64,000 nucleotides of DNA from Prevotella sp. OH937_COT-195 (GCF_003932845.1 NZ_RQZH01000001.1:124001-188000); one strand, 5' to 3'. Positions 37,830-47,094 are shown, numbered from the stretch's first letter. Translations and numbers: made by a program. The notes: generated by a model not told the origin, from the sequence alone.

Positions 37830-38528
37830 ATGGCAAAAAAAGATGTTACGAGGAACGTCGAAGCAAATGACGCTCTAAACAAGAAGGAGGCTTTGTTCAT
37901 TCAGTATCGCAAGCCTATCTTAATCGCTGTCGCAGCCTTAGTAGTGGTTGTGCTGGGTTTCTTTATTTTCAAGAATTTTTATCTCGAACCTCGTGCAAAC
38001 AAAGCAAGCACCGAGTTGGCAAAGGGGCAGCAGTACCTTGAAACAGAGCAGTATGACAAGGCTCTCAATGGCGACAAGGTTTCGTATGCCGGTTTCTTGA
38101 AGATTGCAGAAGAGTATGGCAACACAGATGCCGGCAACTTGGCAAACCTATATGCAGGTATATGTTTTGCAAAGCAGAATAAATGGAATGAGGCACTGAA
38201 GAGTTTTGAGACTTATTCCACCACAGACGATGCTCTCGTGGCACCGGCAGCAGTGAATGCCATGGCTGCGGCGTATGCCAACACCAACCAGTTGGATAAG
38301 GCCGTGGATACATACAAAAAAGCAGCAGAGATGGCAGACAGTCGTGCTGAAGACGGAGTGAACAACTCTATCTCACCGCAATTTTTGCTATATGCCGGAG
38401 ACATACTTATACAGCAGGGCAAGAAAGACGAGGCTCTCAAGATTTATCAAGACATAAAAAAGAAGTATATCAACTCAATGGTTTATCAAGAGATAGACAA
38501 GTACATTGAGCGTGCTTCAGTAAAATAG
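37830..38528 (+). CDS. membrane-anchored tetratricopeptide protein
   Basis: A 232-residue protein from ATG 37830; an in-frame TTG at 37788 lies in the promoter and is rejected. One membrane helix (about 31-49, [18 protein letters not shown]) follows a charged N terminus, with helical TPR-like repeats on the periplasmic side (for example [20 protein letters not shown], then ALKSFETYS). The layout resembles YfgM, a SecYEG-associated chaperone, but similarity is only in architecture. It ends 1 bp before ribH. Confidence 0.85.
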   Translation: MAKKDVTRNVEANDALNKKEALFIQYRKPILIAVAALVVVVLGFFIFKNFYLEPRANKASTELAKGQQYLETEQYDKALNGDKVSYAGFLKIAEEYGNTDAGNLANLYAGICFAKQNKWNEALKSFETYSTTDDALVAPAAVNAMAAAYANTNQLDKAVDTYKKAAEMADSRAEDGVNNSISPQFLLYAGDILIQQGKKDEALKIYQDIKKKYINSMVYQEIDKYIERASVK

Positions 38529-38529
38529 A

Positions 38530-39006
38530 ATGGCAACAGCACTTCACAATCTCTCGAGTTACGATCCGGACAAAGTGCCTGATGCGTCTAACATGTGTTT
38601 CGGCATTGTTGTTTCAGAGTGGAATCCGGAGATAACCGGAGCACTTCTTGACGGTGCAGTAAGTACGTTGGAGAAACACGGAGCACTACCGGAGAACATC
38701 CACATAAAAACAGTTCCGGGCAGTTTTGAACTTGTATATGGAGCACATCAGATGACATTGAACGATGGTTACGATGCGGTAATAATCCTTGGAAGCGTCA
38801 TTCGGGGAGAAACACCACATTTCGACTATATTTGTCAGGGCGTGACACAAGGCATAGCAGAACTCAACGCGACAAGTCAGACACCGGTAATCTACGGTCT
38901 GCTTACCACAAACGACCTACCGCAGGCACAAGAGCGTGCCGGAGGAAGACTCGGGAACAAAGGGAACGAGTGTGCCGTGGTAGCCATAAAAATGGCCAAG
39001 TTCTGA
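38530..39006 (+). CDS. ribH: 6,7-dimethyl-8-ribityllumazine synthase
   Basis: The penultimate enzyme of riboflavin synthesis: condenses dihydroxybutanone phosphate with the ribityl-aminouracil. The 158 residues include SEWNPEIT, the substrate loop [26 protein letters not shown] (with the catalytic His) and [16 protein letters not shown]. Typical length. It is 1 bp after the TPR gene and closed by a hairpin terminator. No FMN riboswitch is visible upstream. Confidence 0.97.
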   Translation: MATALHNLSSYDPDKVPDASNMCFGIVVSEWNPEITGALLDGAVSTLEKHGALPENIHIKTVPGSFELVYGAHQMTLNDGYDAVIILGSVIRGETPHFDYICQGVTQGIAELNATSQTPVIYGLLTTNDLPQAQERAGGRLGNKGNECAVVAIKMAKF

Positions 39007-39404
39007 AAAAATAATCAATTCATGGTAGCGGCAAAACCGGAAATTACGGTTTTACCGCTATTATTTTAATATGATTTCTATAAAATTCTCATAGTGAGAA
39101 AATTTTATATTTTGCTTCATACATTGTCATTTTTTACCTCATTCGACCTTTTTCGGCTCAAATTATAACATCTGCCGGTTATAATGCAGGATTCATTTCT
39201 TCGCTTGCTGATAATTTGACCTCGAAAATCATTCTTATAATTCGGCAATCAAAATTTAATATATCTCACTCTATAAATGATGTTGTTATAATGTTATAAA
39301 GCAATAGTATGTTAAACGTTCTAAACAAAAAGAACAACCAATGCAGTTTAGGACTATATTTGTATTTAATTTAATTATTTCTAAACAATAAAACAAACAA
39401 TGTT
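39007..39404. other. 398-bp AT-rich intergenic region
   Basis: Holds the ribH terminator and several short AT-rich inverted repeats (for example AAAATTCTCA/TGAGAAAATTTT near 39074-39099). A TATATTTG candidate -7 box lies at 39355-39362. No gene seen. Confidence 0.7.
39026..39060 (+). terminator. rho-independent terminator after ribH
   Basis: Arms TAGCGGCAAAACCG (39026-39039) and CGGTTTTACCGCTA (39047-39060) pair with a single mismatch and are followed by TTATTTT. Confidence 0.85.
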
Positions 39405-39926
39405 ATGAAAAAAATAATGTTTATGGCAGTTGTTGCCGCCGCAATCTCATTTACAAATTGCACATCCAACACAAGCAAGGGGACTGTCGAAGAAGCAGAC
39501 TCTGTAAGCACTCCTGTCGTGGAGACGCATGAAGAAAAAGACATGATGGAAGAACTTGGAGCTAAACTCGACTCCAAAGATACCGCAGGAATGCAGAGCG
39601 TACTTACGACGATGAACGAGAAAATAAAGACTCTTACAGAGCAAGGAAAACTTGAGGAAGCAAAGACTCTCGTAAAACAAGTGCAGGATTTTCTCGCCAA
39701 TAATTCAGAGAAAGTGAAGGATGTAATAGGTGATAACGAATCACTAAACAACCTTGTTGACGCTGTAAAGGCTATCCCCGTTGATGCATTGGGAGCAGGG
39801 AAAGAGGCTGCGGAAAATGTCAAGGAGGATATTAAGAACGTGACAAACGTTGCAGGTAAGAAAGTAGGCGAAACAACAGAGCAGACAAAAAAGGAAGTAA
39901 AAGGAGAAGACAAACGAAACTCTTGA
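39405..39926 (+). CDS. small coiled-coil lipoprotein
   Basis: A 173-residue protein. The signal MKKIMFMAVVAAAISFTNC gives a lipobox-like Cys19. The rest is highly charged and helical (Lys/Glu-rich), with likely coiled-coil between residues 45 and 110 and an apolipophorin-like amphipathic tail (ENVKEDIKNVTNVAGKKVGE). I do not recognise a family. It stands alone in an AT-rich region, with a candidate -7 box 42 bp upstream and a long inverted repeat downstream. Confidence 0.7.
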   Translation: MKKIMFMAVVAAAISFTNCTSNTSKGTVEEADSVSTPVVETHEEKDMMEELGAKLDSKDTAGMQSVLTTMNEKIKTLTEQGKLEEAKTLVKQVQDFLANNSEKVKDVIGDNESLNNLVDAVKAIPVDALGAGKEAAENVKEDIKNVTNVAGKKVGETTEQTKKEVKGEDKRNS

Positions 39927-39982
39927 TAAAGCAGCCAAAGGTCTCGGGTTGTAACGAGGGAATTTCTTTGAATATAAAAACG

Positions 39983-40041
39983 AAATCGGTCATTGTTATT
40001 TTCCACTTACTTGAAGAAAGAAAAATAACAATGACCGATTT
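39983..40041. terminator. long inverted repeat between convergent genes, probable bidirectional terminator
   Basis: Perfect 20-bp arms at 39983-40002 and 40022-40041 (AAATCGGTCATTGTTATTTT and its complement) with a 19-nt loop, plus outer pairing of AATATAAAA with TTTTATATT. T runs follow in both directions. It lies between the lipoprotein gene and the leftward DUF4293 gene. The arm shares the 12-mer AAATCGGTCATT with the ends of the ~198-bp elements. Confidence 0.75.
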
Positions 40042-40059
40042 TTATATTGAGTACAAAAC

Positions 40060-40518
40060 TTATCGTATTCTGTCTGCTGCACGAACCATAGCCTCATCGG
40101 CAAGAATACCACGACGTGCAAAGAACAAAAGTATCATGTTTACCAATGGTAATGCAGTTGCAATCGACGGGGTAAACGATGCTCCGCCAACACATGGAAC
40201 GACAAATCCAAACATTGCGTATGCGGCATACCATGCAAGCATGAGCAGCATTGAAATCACGCACATTCGGCTTTGGAACATCCGGTTCTTATATGTCAAT
40301 ATGGCAGTTACCATTATCGGGCAAGAGAGTAATAGCAGGGCGAACATTGGCCAAACCGAGTAGTCGTGAGAACCATCGGGCATTTTAACCCACAAGTTTA
40401 GCATCAGTGACGATGGCTGCATACCCTCTTGATAGAATAATCCCACGGGGAGGCACAAGCATATCATGGTAAGTACGAGTGCCAGTAAAAGGAAAACGGT
40501 CTGTTTGCGCTGAAGCAT
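40060..40518 (-). CDS. DUF4293 family membrane protein
   Basis: A 152-residue protein with four membrane helices (about 6-26, 58-76, 86-108 and 118-136) and short loops, matching the Bacteroidota DUF4293 family. Function unknown. Its ATG overlaps the stop of the omega-subunit gene by one base (TAATG), so translation is probably coupled. It is third in the bamD-omega-DUF4293 set. Confidence 0.85.
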   Translation of the reverse strand: MLQRKQTVFLLLALVLTMICLCLPVGLFYQEGMQPSSLMLNLWVKMPDGSHDYSVWPMFALLLLSCPIMVTAILTYKNRMFQSRMCVISMLLMLAWYAAYAMFGFVVPCVGGASFTPSIATALPLVNMILLFFARRGILADEAMVRAADRIR

Positions 40519-40856
40519 TATTCCACTTCGTTTTGCGGTTCCTTATTAAGGTCGCGCCATACAACATTACCGTCAACGAATTCTTGTGTTGCAAGCAACG
40601 TGGCTTTCGGCAGTTTCTCGTAATAGCGAGAAATCTCTATCTGTTCGCGATTTTCAAACACTTCCTCCAAACTATCGTTATAAGAGGCAAATTCTGCCAA
40701 TTTTTTGCTGAGGTCTTGCTTTATCTCTGCCGAAATCTGGTTTGCCCTTTTTGATATTACCGACACGCTTTCATAGATGTTCCCCGTACCTTCACAAAGA
40801 TCCATAATGTTGCGTGTAACAGTGTTTACCGGTGCTTTTGACTTTCTGTAATCCAT
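40518..40856 (-). CDS. rpoZ: RNA polymerase omega subunit
   Basis: A 112-residue Rpb6/omega-type subunit that helps assemble RNA polymerase around beta-prime. The start MDYRKSKAPVNTVTRNIMDL at 40856 matches other Bacteroidales omega proteins; an in-frame TTG 14 codons upstream is rejected because it overlaps bamD. The core block SVISKRANQISAEI (about residues 30-43) is the conserved part. It lies 25 bp after bamD. Confidence 0.88.
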   Translation of the reverse strand: MDYRKSKAPVNTVTRNIMDLCEGTGNIYESVSVISKRANQISAEIKQDLSKKLAEFASYNDSLEEVFENREQIEISRYYEKLPKATLLATQEFVDGNVVWRDLNKEPQNEVE

Positions 40857-40881
40857 TTCTTTATATTGATTTATTGTTTCC

Positions 40882-41739
40882 TTATTCTTTTGTTGCAATC
40901 TCTTCCGAGTTTTTCCCCGAGCCTATGAATTTCTTGCATCTCTCTATGTATTTTTCTGCCGTTGTACGTTCTTTCGAGTCAGGATATTCGTTTATAAATC
41001 CGTAGCATTCGTCCTCGGCATCTCGAAAACGTTCAAGTTTTTTCGATTCCACACTTTGCTCGGCAAGTTCGTACTTGCTTTTCATTATTAGTGTTGCGAA
41101 TTTTTCACGTTCTTTGCAGAAAGGATAATCTTTCAGCGCATTTTCTGCTGTTATCACACAGGCTTCATAGTTGCTTCCTCCGCTGAGACAGTTACCGAAA
41201 TAAGAACCAAGATTGTAGTACAACTCCGATGTGGCAAGTTCTTTCTGCACAAGTTTGTCTTGTAGTTCCATGAGTTTCTTCTGAGCCTCATATTTCTTGG
41301 CGGCATTTGGGAAAATGTCGAGATATTCCTGATAAGCCGTAATGGCTGTGTATGTGGGTGTCTGATCGAGTCGCGGTTCAGGTGCACTCATGTACAGACT
41401 TTCGCCAATGTAAAAAGCGGCCATTTCCGCATAAGTTCCTTTTGGGTATGCTTGGAAATACTTCTTGAAATATTCGGCTGCTGTTTGGTAGTCTTTCGAA
41501 AGATATTCTGCCATCGCCAACATATACAGGCATTCCTCACCGTTATCCGTTCCTTTTTCAATAGTGACAAGTTCTTGAAGCAGGGTCACGGCGCGGATAT
41601 ATTTACCCATCGCGAAACACTCTTTCGCATATTCATATTTATACTCTGCATTGCCTGACTTATAAACCTTGTTAAATTCTGCGGCACAACCGCTTAGCAA
41701 CAAGACTGTGACAAAAGCCGATAGAACAATCTTTTTCAT
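40882..41739 (-). CDS. bamD: outer membrane assembly lipoprotein BamD
   Basis: A 285-residue TPR lipoprotein of the BAM complex, which inserts beta-barrel proteins into the outer membrane. The signal MKKIVLSAFVTVLLLSGC gives lipobox Cys18. ATG 41739 is chosen because the upstream extension lies in the promoter. TPR units follow from about residue 30 (AKECFAMGKYIRAVTLLQEL; AAEYFKKYFQAYPKGTYAEM). First gene of the bamD-rpoZ-DUF4293 operon. Confidence 0.92.
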   Translation of the reverse strand: MKKIVLSAFVTVLLLSGCAAEFNKVYKSGNAEYKYEYAKECFAMGKYIRAVTLLQELVTIEKGTDNGEECLYMLAMAEYLSKDYQTAAEYFKKYFQAYPKGTYAEMAAFYIGESLYMSAPEPRLDQTPTYTAITAYQEYLDIFPNAAKKYEAQKKLMELQDKLVQKELATSELYYNLGSYFGNCLSGGSNYEACVITAENALKDYPFCKEREKFATLIMKSKYELAEQSVESKKLERFRDAEDECYGFINEYPDSKERTTAEKYIERCKKFIGSGKNSEEIATKE

Positions 41740-41757
41740 TATGTGGAAATTTAGGTG

Positions 41758-41789
41758 CAAAATTACACATATTTCTATTAACTGCAAAG
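41758..41789 (-). promoter_or_regulatory. bamD operon promoter
   Basis: On the minus strand CTTTG (41785-41789), a 19-bp spacer and TAATTTTG (41758-41765), 18 bp before the bamD ATG. Confidence 0.65.
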
Positions 41790-42008
41790 CACACAATGCT
41801 TTTTTTAGTTAAAAGTGGGGATGTTCCGAGTTCTTTTTGGAATAAAAAGCAAAACCTACGGGACATAAAGATGCTGTTTCTCGGGTATTGAGATATGTGT
41901 CGGTATTGCCAATGTACTATTTGTTGCCAAAAAAACGTGAATGAACATACAAATCATTGGTATAATCAGAGTAACGATATAATTATCAAGATAAATATCG
42001 GTGAGGTA

Positions 42009-42071
42009 GCAATTTCGGCGGTTTTGCAGTTCAATTTCGGCGAATTTGCTTTGCAAAACCGCTGAAATTGC
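42009..42071. repeat. ~62-nt three-unit intergenic repeat, locus 3
   Basis: The cleanest copy. Outer 19-nt arms GCAATTTCGGCGGTTTTGC (42009-42027) and GCAAAACCGCTGAAATTGC (42053-42071) pair with one mismatch. A central unit, CAATTTCGGCGAATTT, lies at 42032-42047 in the orientation of the left arm. Confidence 0.8.
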
Positions 42072-42242
42072 TTGTCGTAATGCCACAAAACGGGAACGGA
42101 ATACACAAAGTTGTGAAAAGTAATGGAATTATTACTGTTGAAAGATGCCGGCATGCGCACCGTTGTGCATTACATAAAAATGACTTTTATAAATTTACTT
42201 TGTTTGGTTTAGTGTGTGAAACTATTGTTTCGATATAGTGAG

Positions 42243-42279
42243 CATTGACTACAGAATATTGTGTAATCTGTAGTCAATG
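42243..42279 (-). terminator. hairpin downstream of the alcohol dehydrogenase gene
   Basis: Perfect 13-bp arms (CATTGACTACAGA at 42243-42255 and its complement at 42267-42279) 11 bp past the stop. No T run follows on the minus strand, so termination efficiency is uncertain. Confidence 0.55.
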
Positions 42280-42290
42280 AAAGCGTTGTG

Positions 42291-43472
42291 TTATTTGGCA
42301 AGATTATATATTTCAATCATTTCTTTCTTTCCGAGACGCTCAAGCGAACCTATTGTTATTGTGCCTCCGCGGCTGCATTTTTCGGAAAGAAGTTCTATCT
42401 CGTCATCGGTAATTTCGCGTCCCAGCATCTCACTGATGGTAATGGGCATGCCTATATCGTGCAGGAAGTGTTCGAATGCCGTAATACCTTTTTCTGCCGT
42501 CTGTATCGGCGAAGAGAAATCATTTGTCACTCCCATTACGTTCACGGCGAATTGTACGAAGCGCGAGGTGTGGCGCGGCATCATGTATCGTGCCCAACCG
42601 GGCCATGTCGCAGCGAGACCTGCACCGTGTGTTACGCCGAAAAGTGCGCTTAGCTCGTGTTCGAGGCGATGTGTGGCGAAGTCCTTTTCGAGTCCGCACT
42701 CTGTAAGATTGTTGTGGCTCAGACTGCCTGCCCACATTATTTGCGCTCTTGCACGGTAGTCTTCGGGGTTGCGCATAACGTCGAGTGTGCAATCTCTCAC
42801 CGTTCGCAGCAGAGCCTCGGCAATGGAGTCGGTCAGTGTCATGTCTTGATGACGGCAGAAATAACGCTCCATCGTGTGCATCATAATGTCCGTGGCTCCC
42901 GCAGCCGTCTGGTATGGAGGCAGGGTAAATGTTCGTTCCGGATTCATTATGGCGAATCGGCATCGGCATAAATCGCTGTTGAAACCACGCTTGAGCAGTC
43001 CCTTGTCTTTTGTTATCACGCAACTGTCACTCATCTCGCTGCCTGCTGCGGGGATGGTAAGCACCGCCCCTATGGGTAAGGCTGCTTTTGGAGTTGCTTT
43101 TCCATCCCAAAAATCCCACACGTCGCCGTCGTAGCATGTTCCATAGGCTATTGCCTTGGAAGAGTCGATTACGCTGCCGCCACCTACTGCGAGTATAAAA
43201 TCGACATTCTCTTTGCGACAAATGTCAATACCTTCATACACCATTGACAGCAAAGGATTGGGGACAACACCTCCAAATTCTATGTGGCTGATACCTTTTT
43301 CATCGAGAAGTCGTAGCATTTTATCGAGCAATCCGCTTTTCTTGGCACTGCCGCCCCCGTAGTGTACTAATACTTTCGTACCGCCATGTTTTTTTACCAA
43401 GTCAGCCGCTTTGTCTTCCGATTGGCTGCCAAACACCACTTGGGTGGGTGAATAATAATTGAAGTCTTTCAT
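42291..43472 (-). CDS. iron-containing alcohol dehydrogenase (BDH type)
   Basis: A 393-residue NAD(P)H-dependent enzyme reducing aldehydes or ketones. From ATG 43472 it begins MKDFNYYSPTQVVFG, typical of the butanol-dehydrogenase branch; the longer frame to 43526 is rejected. The nucleotide motif ILAVGGGSVIDSSKAI is near residue 92. Iron ligands are expected in the Asp/His segments around FATHRLEHELSA and VTHGAGLA (about residues 255-275). Substrate unknown. It is divergent from a lipoprotein gene; a TACTTTTG box at 43497-43504 (minus) is the likely -7 element. Confidence 0.92.
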   Translation of the reverse strand: MKDFNYYSPTQVVFGSQSEDKAADLVKKHGGTKVLVHYGGGSAKKSGLLDKMLRLLDEKGISHIEFGGVVPNPLLSMVYEGIDICRKENVDFILAVGGGSVIDSSKAIAYGTCYDGDVWDFWDGKATPKAALPIGAVLTIPAAGSEMSDSCVITKDKGLLKRGFNSDLCRCRFAIMNPERTFTLPPYQTAAGATDIMMHTMERYFCRHQDMTLTDSIAEALLRTVRDCTLDVMRNPEDYRARAQIMWAGSLSHNNLTECGLEKDFATHRLEHELSALFGVTHGAGLAATWPGWARYMMPRHTSRFVQFAVNVMGVTNDFSSPIQTAEKGITAFEHFLHDIGMPITISEMLGREITDDEIELLSEKCSRGGTITIGSLERLGKKEMIEIYNLAK

Positions 43473-43570
43473 AGTTGTCAAAAATATTATGATATGCAAA
43501 AGTAGGAAAAATAATTGGGAATACATTGGTTTTGTGAAGAAAAATAAGTTTCTGTTTTTGGTATGTCAAT

Positions 43571-43602
43571 TTTTGTTTCTTGAAAAAATAATGTTAACTT
43601 TG
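43571..43602 (+). promoter_or_regulatory. promoter of the lipoprotein gene at 43624
   Basis: TTTTG (43571-43575), a 19-bp spacer and TAACTTTG (43595-43602), 21 bp before the ATG. This fits the consensus exactly and argues against the longer open frame starting at 43459. Confidence 0.75.
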
Positions 43603-43623
43603 CAATCACATAGAAATAGAAGT

Positions 43624-44301
43624 ATGTCACGATTGCTGTTTGTAATATCATTGTTCATTTGCATTTCTTGTGCCATGGGAGATGCAAAGAATGACGGCAT
43701 GGCCGCCGAAGGTGTTGATGTTAAAGTAGAGTTGCTGTCGGTAATCGACACAACAAAATATTATCCCGTGCATTTGGTATGTTCAAATCCCGGCAATTAT
43801 CCTGATAATGTTATTGTTACCGATATTTGTCTCGGCAAGGTTAGCGGCAATACTCTTATCGGATTGCCGGAGAGCGATATCCGCCTTCTGGGCGATTCGA
43901 TTTTCGTAATGCGCAACGTGCCGGGTGTTGACGATGTACTTATATTATGTAAAGGAAATACGGATGCGATGTATAGTGCCAAGACAGATTTTTTTGACAG
44001 TCTCATGCTCGATGCGCATGGTATGTTGCCTATATATGCAGACGGAGCTTTGAGTGCCGATGTAAATTCTTATAAATGGAAGAGCAGTGCGGCACAGGTT
44101 TATTTTTCTTATCAGAATCATGACATATATCAGTTGAATGCCGCAGTATCATCATCCGGAATGTTCGTATGTAAAGACAAGGAGGTTTCCGTAATGGGGC
44201 ATGCCATTGCTTTCCGCGACTTGAAAAACTTTGCAAAAGTAAACTCTTTCATGGCACAGATAGAGGCAGATATAAGCAAGATTATGCAGTTGAAACATTA
44301 A
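43624..44301 (+). CDS. lipoprotein of unknown function
   Basis: A 225-residue protein starting at ATG 43624. The signal MSRLLFVISLFICISC gives lipobox Cys16. The mature part is mixed alpha/beta with no catalytic motif I can identify. An open frame extends 165 bp upstream, but it runs through the promoter and overlaps the divergent dehydrogenase start, so it is rejected. It is followed by the nuo promoter region. Confidence 0.72.
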   Translation: MSRLLFVISLFICISCAMGDAKNDGMAAEGVDVKVELLSVIDTTKYYPVHLVCSNPGNYPDNVIVTDICLGKVSGNTLIGLPESDIRLLGDSIFVMRNVPGVDDVLILCKGNTDAMYSAKTDFFDSLMLDAHGMLPIYADGALSADVNSYKWKSSAAQVYFSYQNHDIYQLNAAVSSSGMFVCKDKEVSVMGHAIAFRDLKNFAKVNSFMAQIEADISKIMQLKH

Positions 44302-44392
44302 AATATCAATGTCTTTTAACTCGTTTGGAAATAAAAGGCAAATGCAAGGTATATTTTTCTCTTTTTAACTCTTTCGTTTATAAATTAATTAT

Positions 44393-44400
44393 TACCTTTG
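44393..44400 (+). promoter_or_regulatory. nuo operon -7 element (TACCTTTG)
   Basis: A consensus -7 box 44 bp before nuoA; the -33 region has only a degenerate TTTCG. Confidence 0.5.
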
Positions 44401-44444
44401 CAGCCGATTGAGAAATCAAAAAAAATAATATATTCTAAATCTTT

Positions 44445-44795
44445 ATGAATTTTACTTTGTTGATTACCGTCTTCCTGACGGCTATCGTATTGGTGGCAGG
44501 GGCATACGTCATAGCGAAACTTATCGGTCCCCGTTCCTACAACAAGGTGAAGGGCGAACCTTTTGAGTGTGGTATTCCTACGCGTGGTTCGTCATGGATG
44601 CCTATGTCTGTTGGTTACTACTTATTTGCAATCCTGTTTCTCATGTTCGATGTGGAAACTCTTTTCCTCTATCCTTGGGCTGTGGTTGTTAAGCAGTATG
44701 GTCCGATGGCTCTTGTCAGCATCGGATTCTTTCTGTTAGTACTTGTGTTTGGCCTTGCATACGCTTGGCGGAAAGGAGCGTTGGAATGGAAGTGA
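44445..44795 (+). CDS. nuoA: NADH-quinone oxidoreductase subunit A
   Basis: A 116-residue membrane subunit of complex I with three helices (about 3-24, 62-82 and 88-108). The conserved loop KGEPFECGIPTRGSSW (about 37-52) carries the Cys and Glu typical of NuoA. First gene of the ten-gene operon; nuoB overlaps its last 10 bp. Confidence 0.95.
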   Translation: MNFTLLITVFLTAIVLVAGAYVIAKLIGPRSYNKVKGEPFECGIPTRGSSWMPMSVGYYLFAILFLMFDVETLFLYPWAVVVKQYGPMALVSIGFFLLVLVFGLAYAWRKGALEWK

Positions 44796-45535
44796 GAAAA
44801 CCTAAAATCAAGAGCATTCCTTACGCAGAGTTTAAGGACAACGAGGGGCTTGAGAAGATTGTGGACGAACTCCACGAAGGAGGAGTTAATGTCGTTACCG
44901 GCAATCTTGATCAACTTGTTAACTGGGGACGTTCCAACTCTTTGTGGTCGCTGACATTTGCCACGAGTTGCTGCGGAATCGAGTTTATGGCCGTTGGCTG
45001 TTCCCGCTACGACTTTGCGCGTTTCGGATTTGAGGTGACGCGCAACTCGCCGCGTCAGGCCGACCTCATCATGTGTGCAGGTACGATAACCCACAAAATG
45101 GCTCCCGTGTTGAAACGTCTTTATGACGAGATGGCAGAGCCAAAGTATGTAATAGCCGTGGGAGGTTGCGCCATCAGCGGCGGACCGTTCAAGTCGAGTT
45201 ACCATGTGGTAAAAGGCATTGAGGAAATAGTTCCGGTAGATGTGTTCATACCCGGTTGTCCGCCACGTCCGGAGGCAATTATGTACGGCATGATGCAACT
45301 ACAACGCAAGGTGAAGATTGAGAATTTCTTCGGCGGAGTAAACCATAAACAAAACAAAGAAGAACGCGAACTTGGGCTTAGCAACGGAGCACTGGCAAAC
45401 GAAAAGAAAAAAATCGTGGTGACAGATGTGCCGGAAGATTTCAAGATGGAACGAGAAACTGTTGACGGAAAAGCCGATGCAGTAAAAGAAGCAACACCCG
45501 ATGTTAAACAAAAAACAGAGGAGGCAACGAAATGA
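44786..45535 (+). CDS. nuoB: NADH-quinone oxidoreductase subunit B
   Basis: The subunit that binds the terminal [4Fe-4S] cluster N2, which passes electrons to quinone. Ligands are Cys62/Cys63 (TSCCG), Cys128 (GGCAISGG) and Cys158 (PGCPPRPE). The protein is 249 residues, longer than usual, because of a charged, low-complexity C-terminal tail from about residue 190. The ATG at 44786 overlaps the nuoA stop by 10 bp; the in-frame TTG upstream is rejected. Its last 4 bp overlap the nuoCD start (ATGA). Confidence 0.96.
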   Translation: MEVRKPKIKSIPYAEFKDNEGLEKIVDELHEGGVNVVTGNLDQLVNWGRSNSLWSLTFATSCCGIEFMAVGCSRYDFARFGFEVTRNSPRQADLIMCAGTITHKMAPVLKRLYDEMAEPKYVIAVGGCAISGGPFKSSYHVVKGIEEIVPVDVFIPGCPPRPEAIMYGMMQLQRKVKIENFFGGVNHKQNKEERELGLSNGALANEKKKIVVTDVPEDFKMERETVDGKADAVKEATPDVKQKTEEATK

Positions 45536-47094
45536 AATTAGATAACATTATATTCGATTTCGAAAAGTTTGCCTCGGAAATGGCAAACCTTAAAGAGAAA
45601 AAACACTTCGATTACCTTGTTACAATCGTGGGGGAAGATTTCGGAGAAGAAGGATTGGGATGTATCTATATCCTTGAGAATACCGATACAAACGAGCGTA
45701 TCAGCGTTAAGATGATTGCAAAGCAGGCGGGCGAGGATTATGTCATACCTACTACATATTATATATGGAAATGCGCCGACTTGCTGGAACGCGAGGTATA
45801 TGATTTCTTCGGAATAAAATTCCTCGGACATCCGGACATGCGTAGACTGTACTTGAGAAGCGACTTTGAGGGATACCCGTTCCGAAAAAACTACAAGGCA
45901 AAAGAAGGGTACTCGCTTGAAGACGACCAAGAACCGGAGTACGGTATGGAATATTCGCTCACGGAAGACGGAAAACTGACCGCTAAGCAAAATAAACTGT
46001 TCACCGATGACGATTATGTGGTAAACATAGGACCGCAGCACCCGTCAACACATGGTGTGTTGCGATTGCAAACTGTTATAGACGGTGAGACGATAAAGAA
46101 GATTTATCCGCACATGGGATACATACACCGCGGCATAGAAAAGATGTGTGAGGAATATACTTATCCTCAGACTCTTGCACTCACGGATCGTCTCAACTAT
46201 TTATCGGCAATGATGCACCGACATGCACTCGTGGGGGTGATAGAGGAAGCAATGGGTATAGAACTTAGCGACCGCATTAAGTATATAAGAACGATAATGG
46301 ACGAACTGCAACGTATAGACGGACACCTGCTGTATCTCGGATGTTGTGCTCAGGATCTTGGAGCACTTACCGCGTTCCTTTATTGTATGCGCGATCGCGA
46401 GCATGTACTCAACGTGATGGAAGAAACCACCGGAGGACGGCTTATACAAAACTACTACCGCATTGGCGGACTACAAGATGACATAGACCCGAATTTCGTG
46501 GAGAACGTGAAGAAACTCTGCGAATATCTTAAACCTATGATAAAGGAATACATGGACGTGTTTGGCGATAACGTAATAACACACCAACGTTTCGAGAACG
46601 TAGGTAAGATGGATAAAGAAAATATCATCAGTCATGGAGTGTCCGGCGCGTCGGGACGTGCAAGCAACTGGAAGAACGATGTGCGCAAGAACCACCCATA
46701 CGCCATGTACGACAAGGTGGAATGGGAGCAGGTAACATGGGATACTTGCGATTCTATGGGACGTTACATGATTCGTATAAACGAACTTAAACAGAGCATA
46801 CGAATTATCGAACAGCTTATAGATAATATTCCGGAGGGAGAATACTACATCAAGCAGAAGCCAATAATAAAGGTGCCTGAAGGACAATGGTATTTCTCCG
46901 TGGAAGGAACGAGCGGTGAAATTGGTGTATATCTCGACTCACGAGGAGATAAGAGTCCGTACCGACTGAAACTGCGTCCCATGGGACTGACACTGATTGG
47001 TGCCATGGACGATATGCTGCGGGGAGGGAAAATTGCCGACCTTATAACAACCGGGGCAGCATTGGATTTTGTGATTCCGGATATTGACCGCTAA
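45532..47094 (+). CDS. nuoCD: NADH-quinone oxidoreductase fused subunits C and D
   Basis: A 520-residue fusion. The NuoC part (about 1-140) ends with REVYDFFGIKFLGHPDMRRL, then DFEGYPFRKNY. The NuoD part (about 160-520) starts VNIGPQHPSTHGVLRL and includes the quinone-site histidines there, plus YIHRGIEK. It ends DFVIPDIDR, the conserved NuoD terminus. The fusion is common in Bacteroidota. It forms the quinone-reducing arm with NuoB. Confidence 0.96.
   Translation: MKLDNIIFDFEKFASEMANLKEKKHFDYLVTIVGEDFGEEGLGCIYILENTDTNERISVKMIAKQAGEDYVIPTTYYIWKCADLLEREVYDFFGIKFLGHPDMRRLYLRSDFEGYPFRKNYKAKEGYSLEDDQEPEYGMEYSLTEDGKLTAKQNKLFTDDDYVVNIGPQHPSTHGVLRLQTVIDGETIKKIYPHMGYIHRGIEKMCEEYTYPQTLALTDRLNYLSAMMHRHALVGVIEEAMGIELSDRIKYIRTIMDELQRIDGHLLYLGCCAQDLGALTAFLYCMRDREHVLNVMEETTGGRLIQNYYRIGGLQDDIDPNFVENVKKLCEYLKPMIKEYMDVFGDNVITHQRFENVGKMDKENIISHGVSGASGRASNWKNDVRKNHPYAMYDKVEWEQVTWDTCDSMGRYMIRINELKQSIRIIEQLIDNIPEGEYYIKQKPIIKVPEGQWYFSVEGTSGEIGVYLDSRGDKSPYRLKLRPMGLTLIGAMDDMLRGGKIADLITTGAALDFVIPDIDR

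Larger units (their letters stand above)
41740..42290. other. 551-bp intergenic region
   Basis: Contains the bamD promoter, the best-preserved 62-nt repeat (42009-42071) and a hairpin after the alcohol dehydrogenase gene (42243-42279). No gene seen. Confidence 0.75.

Noticed and set aside
38400..38529. FMN riboswitch before ribH
   Set aside because: ribH starts 1 bp after the TPR gene, leaving no leader, and no conserved riboswitch elements are seen.
39923..40363. 146-residue rightward open frame
   Set aside because: It is antisense to the DUF4293 gene, runs through the inverted repeat, and has no recognisable features.
43459..43623. N-terminal extension of the lipoprotein at 43624
   Set aside because: The stretch contains a consensus promoter and overlaps the divergent dehydrogenase start; the lipobox signal fits ATG 43624.
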